This document shows positions 1 to 4,281 of a DNA stretch of 5,100 nucleotides, piece by piece (within the stretch, counting starts at the first letter, position 1; each line of letters begins with the position of its first letter). The stretch comes from Gammaproteobacteria bacterium (GTDB lineage Bacteria > Pseudomonadota > Gammaproteobacteria > UBA9214). A model generated the notes under the pieces. The model saw only the letters and a list, made by a program, of their open reading frames with translations, was not told the origin of the DNA and did not search any database. The stretch is taken from the NCBI GenBank assembly GCA_029864225.1, contig JAOTTU010000138.1:1-5100 (forward strand). Reading direction: 5' to 3'. The translations under genes and the position numbers were made by a program.

Positions 1-367
1 GTGCAAATTCCCTGTGCCGGTGATTGTTAATGAAGTCAGCCAGCTGTTCGATGGCGGGCTCGCCCAGCATGCCCATGACGGTAGACAGTTCCGGGAGCGC
101 CCAGTCGTCATCACAGAGCCGATCAAACTGGTCAAGCAATGGAGCAATGGCCTGGCTGTTGCCCAGTTGTCCCAGGGTACGCCAGGCATGCAGGGGCGCC
201 CAGACCTCGCTTGATTCACTGTCGGATTGATCGAAGGATTCATCCGCCACCAGTTCCAGCAGGGCCGGGATGTCCGCTTCGGTAAAGCCATATTGCAGAT
301 AATCTAGCCAGTCACTGCCCTGGTCAGCTTCGCCGAGTTTCAGCAGCAACCGGATCCTGTCCGTCAT
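1..367 (-). CDS. HEAT-repeat protein, N-terminal part (cut by window edge)
   Basis: An open frame on the minus strand runs from an ATG at 367-365 to the left edge without a stop, giving 122 complete codons. The product starts MTDRIRLLLKLGEADQGSDW and is acidic and helical. It has HEAT-like helix pairs, seen as 'APLHAWRTLGQLGNSQAIAPLL' spread over residues about 56-77 and 'LPELSTVMGMLGEPAIEQLADF' over about 91-112. From memory, this arrangement (a DDDW segment between helix pairs, then repeated Gly-Glu-Pro-Ala turns) occurs in bacterial HEAT-repeat proteins, some of which end in a SEC-C zinc-binding motif. The C-terminus is outside the window, so that cannot be tested. HEAT repeats usually bind proteins; no enzymatic residue is visible. 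The start lies 20 bases after the toxin stop with only a weak AGGG in front, so it may be co-transcribed with the toxin-antitoxin pair. I infer no functional link. Confidence 0.8.
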   Translation of the reverse strand, partial: MTDRIRLLLKLGEADQGSDWLDYLQYGFTEADIPALLELVADESFDQSDSESSEVWAPLHAWRTLGQLGNSQAIAPLLDQFDRLCDDDWALPELSTVMGMLGEPAIEQLADFINNHRHREFA

Positions 368-387
368 GGCCCTAATCAGGTTGCTGC

Positions 388-714
388 TCAATCCGTCAAC
401 AAACGTCGGGTGAGCAACGTCTGCATGTCGCGCCGGCCATCGGCAATGAGATAAATATAAACGGTACGGCGTTCCACGCGGTAGATAATCCGGTAGGGTT
501 TGAAGAATACCTCCCGGAACTCGCGGATACCCAGGGCAGACAGTTCTTTCGGATATGTACCCCGTTCAGGTAGCTCGGCCAGCTTTTGGAAGACTTCACT
601 GATTCTGTCGAGCACATAGTCAGCGCGCTCGGGGGAGTCGTTTGTCGCAATCCAGGTGTCCAGCTCATCAAGGTCATTCACAGCATCCTGTGTGAGGAGA
701 ACCCTGTACGGCAT
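388..714 (-). CDS. RelE/ParE-family toxin of a type II toxin-antitoxin system
   Basis: This is a complete 108-residue protein, the usual length for the family. It opens MPYRVLLTQDAVNDLDELDTW, the typical first strand and helical hairpin. It then has the PERGTYPKEL loop (about 49-58), the central FREVFFKPYRIIYRV strands (about 66-80) and the C-terminal strand with ADGRRDMQTLL (about 91-101). The conserved Arg and Tyr residues of the central strands and the GRRD near the end are present, and nothing suggests decay. Family members act in the cytoplasm, either cutting mRNA at the ribosome (RelE) or poisoning DNA gyrase (ParE); the sequence alone does not decide which. The ATG at 714 follows the antitoxin stop TAA (717-715) with no gap and no strong ribosome-binding site, so translation is probably coupled to the antitoxin. 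The free toxin should be neutralised by the Phd/YefM-like partner upstream. Confidence 0.92.
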   Translation of the reverse strand: MPYRVLLTQDAVNDLDELDTWIATNDSPERADYVLDRISEVFQKLAELPERGTYPKELSALGIREFREVFFKPYRIIYRVERRTVYIYLIADGRRDMQTLLTRRLLTD

Positions 715-990
715 TTAACCGGTCTCGCGTTTGCGTCGAACCTGCTTCAGTGCAGCTTTGGCTGACTGGACCTTGCCGGCCTCAATCTGACGGGTGCCCA
801 GAGCGAGTATTTTCAGCAGCGCCAGCGTTTCCTGGGTTTGCTCGTAGCTGTGTACGTCCTGCATGACGGCACGCGCTTCCCCGTTTTGTGTAATGATCAG
901 TGCCTCGCGTTGCTCATCGAGTTCGCGAATAACTTCCGCTGTATGGGCCTTGAGGTAACTGATGGGCTTGATCTGCGAGGACGGTTTCAT
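715..990 (-). CDS. Phd/YefM-family antitoxin
   Basis: This is a 91-residue protein starting at the ATG at 990-988. It begins MKPSSQIKPISYLKAHTAEV, followed by 'LIITQNGEARAVMQDVHSYE' (about 31-50). That is the typical Phd/YefM DNA-binding fold: 'isyLkaha.e.l..l....e.liitqnGe.rAV..d...ye'. The C-terminal part from residue 51 (QTQETLALLKILALG) would form the helix that wraps the toxin, ending in a basic tail, QVRRKRETG. The same frame is open upstream to 1680, through an integrase remnant, so an automatic caller may report one 301-residue protein starting at 1620. I choose 990 because Phd-type homology begins exactly there, and because a sigma70-like promoter and operator-like repeats lie just in front. 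The ATG has no clear Shine-Dalgarno sequence. The protein should repress its own promoter together with the toxin. Confidence 0.9.
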   Translation of the reverse strand: MKPSSQIKPISYLKAHTAEVIRELDEQREALIITQNGEARAVMQDVHSYEQTQETLALLKILALGTRQIEAGKVQSAKAALKQVRRKRETG

Positions 991-993
991 GAC

Positions 994-1040
994 GGTACCA
1001 AATCGATAGATAGCACCAAATATAGTCTGAATAGGGTACC
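994..1040. promoter_or_regulatory. Operator-like repeats over the antitoxin promoter
   Basis: The 6-bp palindrome GGTACC occurs at 994-999 and again at 1035-1040. On the minus strand, TTTGGTACCGTC (1002-991) is an imperfect direct copy of TTTGGTGCTATC (1020-1009), with 9 of 12 bases identical at an 18-bp period. One copy lies in the -35/-10 spacer, one just after the -10, and one next to the start codon. Phd/YefM antitoxins bind short palindromes at such positions to repress their own operon. Assigning these boxes as operators is inference from position and repetition. Confidence 0.45.
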
Positions 1041-1047
1041 ACATCAA
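1019..1047 (-). promoter_or_regulatory. Sigma70-like promoter of the toxin-antitoxin pair
   Basis: Read on the minus strand, TTGATG (1047-1042) and TATATT (1024-1019) are separated by exactly 17 bases. The -35 matches TTGACA at four of six positions and the -10 matches TATAAT at five of six. Transcription would begin near 1012, about 20 bases before the antitoxin ATG at 990. The promoter lies in the tail of the integrase remnant, so the pair does not depend on integrase transcription. It is predicted by eye only. Confidence 0.6.
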
Positions 1048-1077
1048 GCCGTCGCGGATGACGCACTGGTTCGGTGT

Positions 1078-1791
1078 CAGGCGGTTGTTTATGCGGGACT
1101 TTTTGTTCGTCACGCTATTTGCAGCCTTGATCAGGTTGTGCAACTCGGCCGCTGAATAGTGTGTCGTGATCCGTCCCGACTTGTGCCCGAGCAGGTCCTG
1201 CCGATCTTCAAACGACACGCCTGCTGCGCGCAATCGCCGGCCGAAAGTGTGCTTGAGATCATGCACCCGCACTCCGGGTAATCCCGCACGTTGCCGTGCT
1301 TTCCGCCAGGCGTTACCGTTCATCTTCCGGATCGCGTGTCCCTTGTAGGTGAAGACGAACGCCGGGTGTTGTTCCCGTTGTTCCTCAATAACCGACCCTG
1401 CGATACGATTCAGAACCACCAGGCGTTCCTCACGATTCTTGACCTGCGCCGCGGGTATCAGAAATACACTCGTGTGTAATTCCGGTACCTTGACTTCCCA
1501 TTCCCAGCGCAGGCCACACACTTCTGCCTCCCGGCATCCCGTGTTGACTTTGAACAGTGCCATCCGTTGCAGGTGTGGTGGCAACTCCCGAAGTAATCGA
1601 CCCTGTTCTTCCCAACACATCGGATACGGCTTGCGCCGATCCGCTTCAGGAAGAAATCGGATCTTTGGAGCTGTCTCCAGTCAGGTCAGTCCCGTTTGAT
1701 CACGCCAGTCGTACGCAGCCAGATACAGTATGCGGCGAACGGCCTGCAGCGAGTAGTTGATCGTACGGAAACCGACTGCTTTTATATGCGA
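1078..1791 (-). pseudogene. Tyrosine recombinase (phage-type integrase) remnant, 5'-truncated with in-frame TGA
   Basis: The minus-strand frame encodes the catalytic part of a tyrosine recombinase. The first catalytic Arg is in VNTGCREAEVCGLRW (Arg codon 1533-1531), and a Lys is in AAQVKNREERLVVLN (1440-1438). Box II is VHDLKHTFGRRLRAAG, with Lys at 1254-1252 where most integrases have Arg. LLGHKSGRITTHYSAAEL gives the His (1185-1183) and the nucleophile Tyr (1158-1156). Upstream of the Met codon at 1620-1618 the same frame continues through LETAPKIRFLPEADRRKPYP to a TGA at 1683-1681. Beyond it lies matching family sequence, TINYSLQAVRRILYLAAYDW, ending DQTGLT. Relatives, as I remember them, read TGLTWLETAPKI, so the TGA replaces a Trp TGG. 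Homology stops near 1791 in AT-rich DNA, so most of the N-terminal DNA-binding domain is gone. The 3' end has lost its stop and fades into the antitoxin frame after about 1078. Both limits are approximate. Confidence 0.85.
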
Positions 1792-1901
1792 TATTTGTAA
1801 ACATGGCAATTTAGTAGTATATTTATATATTAATATAAAGTTATTGCTAAAAAAGCTAAATCTCACAGTTTCCGTGAAAGAAGACACATAGCCCGGATTC
1901 A
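1792..1901. other. AT-rich non-coding gap between divergent blocks
   Basis: This stretch has no convincing gene on either strand. G and C make up only 11 of 60 bases from 1801 to 1860, far below both flanks. It contains a perfect 12-bp palindrome TATATTAATATA (1826-1837) and a short direct repeat GCTAAA (1846-1851 and 1855-1860, period 9). The left boundary coincides with the point where integrase homology stops, so this may be DNA joined on when the integrase lost its 5' end. It could equally be an original promoter region. Confidence 0.5.
1795..1823 (+). promoter_or_regulatory. Possible sigma70-like promoter for the small hypothetical gene
   Basis: TTGTAA (1795-1800) and TATATT (1818-1823) are 17 bases apart on the plus strand. 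They match the -35 and -10 consensus at four and five of six positions. The start site would be near 1830, leaving a leader of about 70 bases before the ATG at 1902. In DNA this AT-rich such matches arise easily by chance. It is also the only good candidate promoter I see in the divergent gap that could serve the rightward genes. Confidence 0.35.
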
Positions 1902-2216
1902 ATGCAAGCACCTACACAAATAACCGCGAAACATTTGTGGCTTCCGCTACTTGTGATCTTCGTGCTTTGTGCCGGTATCTCCGACCGAGTTCTCCGGGCA
2001 GATAGCCTGCTTCCGGAAATCGAACTCGAAGTCGGAGGTGAGCGCTCTTCTTCCGAAGGTGGTAATGCGATAACCGGTTTTCCGGTAGAGTCCCTAGTCG
2101 ATCAATTCCTGTCAGTATCCCCGTACTATTCCGATTCACTGCCATCAGGCACTGGCAGTGATGCCTATCCAAGCAATATCACGCACGGTCCGCCCGCCCG
2201 GGTTATTCCTGTTTGA
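1902..2216 (+). CDS. Small hypothetical protein with N-terminal hydrophobic helix
   Basis: A 104-residue ORF starts at the first in-frame ATG and ends TGA at 2214-2216. I do not recognise the product. The N-terminus MQAPTQITAKHLWLPLLVIF continues VLCAGIS, giving a hydrophobic helix at about residues 12-27 after a short, slightly basic lead. It could be a signal peptide or a single membrane anchor. The rest is polar and probably disordered, rich in Ser, Gly, Glu and Pro, with an acidic stretch LLPEIELEVGGE (about 36-47) and the ending PPARVIPV. No Cys-based lipobox follows the helix. The ribosome-binding site is weak: only a GGA at seven to nine bases before the ATG. Codon use is compatible with the neighbouring genes. 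The gene precedes the transporter operon by about 100 bases and could be its leader gene or unrelated. An open frame that happens not to be translated remains possible. Confidence 0.5.
   Translation: MQAPTQITAKHLWLPLLVIFVLCAGISDRVLRADSLLPEIELEVGGERSSSEGGNAITGFPVESLVDQFLSVSPYYSDSLPSGTGSDAYPSNITHGPPARVIPV
2136..2161. repeat. 9-bp perfect inverted repeat with 8-base loop
   Basis: TCACTGCCA (2136-2144) and TGGCAGTGA (2153-2161) are exact reverse complements around TCAGGCAC. The repeat lies inside the 3' part of the small hypothetical ORF, where it encodes a Ser/Gly-rich segment. No T-tract follows, so it is not a standard intrinsic terminator. It may be a binding site, a transcript hairpin or chance. 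Confidence 0.5.
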
Positions 2217-2239
2217 CCGGCCGCGGTCAACACGACCGC
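2213..2239. terminator. Two overlapping, mutually exclusive hairpins after the hypothetical gene
   Basis: TTGACCG (2213-2219) pairs with CGGTCAA (2224-2230) around GCCG. Alternatively, GCGGTC (2223-2228) pairs with GACCGC (2234-2239) around AACAC. They share bases 2224-2228, so only one can form at a time. The first overlaps the TGA of the hypothetical gene. Only ATTAATTTC follows the second, so the U-tract is poor. This may be a weak terminator or attenuator before the transporter operon, or a protein-binding dyad. Confidence 0.3.
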
Positions 2240-2304
2240 ATTAATTTCAAATCCGTTTGATTGTTGTGCTGCCGGGTGCGCGGTGCAGTCGTCATGTATG
2301 TTCC

Positions 2305-2318
2305 TGGAGTATCGTGTG
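2305..2318 (+). promoter_or_regulatory. Ribosome-binding site that sets the permease start at GTG
   Basis: TGGAG (2305-2309) lies six bases before GTG at 2316-2318. The frame is open further up, with GTG at 2283 and ATG at 2298, but neither has a comparable purine-rich site at the right distance. Starting at 2316 also places the first membrane helix about ten residues from the N-terminus, as is normal for this kind of transporter. Confidence 0.6.
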
Positions 2319-4274
2319 AGTTCAACATCAAAAAATGCCCTGATCAAACGCCTGATCGGTGCTGCTGTCTTCCTGGGCGCTGGTGTTCTATTGACTGGCA
2401 CAGTTCCGACCATGGAAATTGCCTGGGTTTCCTCGATATTGCTGCTGACAATTTACCTGTTTGTTTTCGAGATCCTTGAGGTCGATGTTGCCGCTATCTG
2501 CATCATGGTGCTGCTCGGGCTGATGACATTGATTGGCCCGTTGTTCGGCCTGGAGCATCCTTTCGTCGCCTCGCAACACCTGTTCGATGGTTTTGGCAGT
2601 AATGCCGTCATGTCGATTGTTGCAGTCATGATTATCGGTGCCGGTCTCGACAAGACCGGTGTGATGAGTCAGGTGGCCGGTATTATCCTGAAGTACGGCG
2701 GACGTACCGAAAAGCGCGTCATACCGCTAATCTCGGGTACGGTAGGTATCATCTCCAGTTTTATGCAAAATGTGGGTGCCACGGCCCTGTTTCTGCCCGT
2801 GGTCAGCCGTATTTCGGCGCGTTCCGGATTACCACTATCAAGGCTGTTAATGCCGATGGGCTTCTGCGCCATCCTGGGCGGGACCATCACCATGGTTGGT
2901 TCCAGCCCGCTGATCCTGCTCAATGACCTCATCCTGAACTCCAACCAGACGCTGCCGCCGGCGCAAAAGATGAGTATGTTTCACCTGTTTGATGTCACGC
3001 CCATCGGTCTTGCCCTGCTGGCCGCCGGTATCGTGTATTTCGTCCTGCTTGGCAAGTTTGTCCTGCCAACGGGACATGAGGAAAGCAGTACAGTGGCTTC
3101 GAACACCATGCGTTATTTCCAGGATGTCTATGGTATCGACTACGCGCTGTTTGAGGTCCAGGTGCCGGCCGGAAGCCCACTGATTAGCCTGAAATTCGAT
3201 GATGTTGAAACGAGTTTTCACATCCGCATCGTCGCGACACGACGCAGTGACAACGAGACCCGCATCGGCCCGGGAGCTCTCGCACGTGATGTGGGCATCG
3301 AGGCCGGGATGGTACTGGGTATTTTGGCATCACCGCAGGATGTCGATGAATTCGTGGACAAGTATCAACTGGAAAGACACAGGAGCCTGGACAGTTTTGG
3401 CGAGAATCTCTCTGTGACCAAATCAGGTGTCGCAGAAGTAGTGATTCCGCCCGGCTCCGAGCTAATTGGTAAAACTGCCCGCGATGTCTGGATGCGCAAG
3501 ACCTATGGCATTGCCATGGTTGGTTTGCATCGTGGTGGCAAGACCCTGCGCGAAGGTGAAGACATACGTAACCTGCCACTGGAAGCCGGCGATACGCTGG
3601 TGGTGCATACCACCTGGGATGCACTTGCCCGGCTTGAATCAGACCGTAATTTTGTCGTTGTAACCACTGAATACCCGCGCGAGGAAATGCGTCCACATAA
3701 AGTCGGCTATGCCGTATTTTTCTTTATCGTGGCGCTCGGTCTGGTGCTGTTTTCCGATTTACGCTTGTCTTTATCGCTGTTAACCGGCGCACTGGGCATG
3801 GTGCTCTCGGGCGTCCTTAGTATGGACGAGGCCTACAAGGCAGTCAGCTGGAAAACTGTGTTCCTGCTGGCCAGCCTGATTCCGCTGGGCATGGCGGTTG
3901 AAAACACCGGCACTGCAGCATGGATAGCACAACAGACGCTTGAGCTGCTGGGTGATGTACCTGTGTGGGTATTGCAGGGTGCACTTGCGGTGCTTGCGAC
4001 ACTGTTTACGCTGGTAATGTCAAATGTTGGCGCCACGGTTTTGCTGGTGCCGCTGGCGGTGAATCTTGCCCTTAGTGCCGGTGCAGACCCGGCGATATTC
4101 GCCCTGACGGTGGCAATCGCCACGTCCAACTCCTTCCTGATCCCGACCCACCAGGTAAATGCCCTGATAATGGGGCCGGGCGGTTACCTGGTGCCTGATT
4201 TTATGCGTGCCGGTGGCATCATGACGGTGTTATTTCTGGTTGTCATGTTGATCATGATGAATCTGGTTTTCTGA
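2316..4274 (+). CDS. SLC13-like (Ion Transporter superfamily) permease with two TrkA-C domains
   Basis: This is a 652-residue inner-membrane transporter, starting at the GTG with a good ribosome-binding site; a start at 2283 would add 11 residues. The N-terminal half (about 10-255) is hydrophobic with several membrane helices. It carries the re-entrant hairpin signature SSFMQNVGATALFLPVV (about 147-163) and then GGTITMVGSSPLILLND (about 188-204). Residues about 270-450 are soluble and hold two TrkA-C (RCK_C) domains; typical segments are FEVQVPAGSPLISL and AEVVIPPGSELIGKTARD. The C-terminal half (about 462-652) repeats the plan with VMSNVGATVLLVPLAV (about 567-582) and SNSFLIPTHQVNALIMGPGG (about 604-623). 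This two-repeat layout, split by RCK_C domains, is known from bacterial SLC13-type permeases of roughly 600 residues. RCK_C domains usually sense a ligand and gate transport. Where many SLC13 carriers have an Asn-Thr pair, both hairpins here have Asn-Val-Gly-Ala-Thr, so a dicarboxylate or sulfate substrate should not be assumed. It sits seven bases from the NhaD gene, probably in one operon. Confidence 0.9.
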   Translation: MSSTSKNALIKRLIGAAVFLGAGVLLTGTVPTMEIAWVSSILLLTIYLFVFEILEVDVAAICIMVLLGLMTLIGPLFGLEHPFVASQHLFDGFGSNAVMSIVAVMIIGAGLDKTGVMSQVAGIILKYGGRTEKRVIPLISGTVGIISSFMQNVGATALFLPVVSRISARSGLPLSRLLMPMGFCAILGGTITMVGSSPLILLNDLILNSNQTLPPAQKMSMFHLFDVTPIGLALLAAGIVYFVLLGKFVLPTGHEESSTVASNTMRYFQDVYGIDYALFEVQVPAGSPLISLKFDDVETSFHIRIVATRRSDNETRIGPGALARDVGIEAGMVLGILASPQDVDEFVDKYQLERHRSLDSFGENLSVTKSGVAEVVIPPGSELIGKTARDVWMRKTYGIAMVGLHRGGKTLREGEDIRNLPLEAGDTLVVHTTWDALARLESDRNFVVVTTEYPREEMRPHKVGYAVFFFIVALGLVLFSDLRLSLSLLTGALGMVLSGVLSMDEAYKAVSWKTVFLLASLIPLGMAVENTGTAAWIAQQTLELLGDVPVWVLQGALAVLATLFTLVMSNVGATVLLVPLAVNLALSAGADPAIFALTVAIATSNSFLIPTHQVNALIMGPGGYLVPDFMRAGGIMTVLFLVVMLIMMNLVF

Positions 4275-4281
4275 GCCTGAC

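Noticed and set aside
14..230. Two plus-strand frames of 66 and 68 codons at the left edge
   Set aside because: They overlap the HEAT-repeat coding frame on the other strand, which runs the whole way to the edge with coherent helical repeats.
838..1155. Plus-strand frame of 105 codons
   Set aside because: It is antisense to the antitoxin and integrase tail, with no recognisable motif.
1078..1791. Integron or prophage with attachment site
   Set aside because: The recombinase lacks features of integron integrases. I saw no attC-like array, no tRNA gene and no matching direct repeats that would mark element ends, so only a remnant is claimed.
1912..2172. Minus-strand frame of 86 codons opposite the small hypothetical gene
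   Set aside because: Its product is Arg- and His-rich with no hydrophobic or domain pattern, and no ribosome-binding site. The plus-strand frame has the more protein-like pattern, though neither is certain.
2847..3221. Minus-strand open frame of 124 codons
   Set aside because: It lies wholly inside the permease gene, whose frame has clear domains and motifs. The translation is rich in His, Gln and Arg with no recognisable fold, as expected of an antisense shadow.
3184..3696. Minus-strand open frame of 170 codons
   Set aside because: It is antisense to the TrkA-C region of the permease. Its composition, rich in Cys, His, Arg and Pro, is typical of a shadow frame, and no ribosome-binding site was seen.
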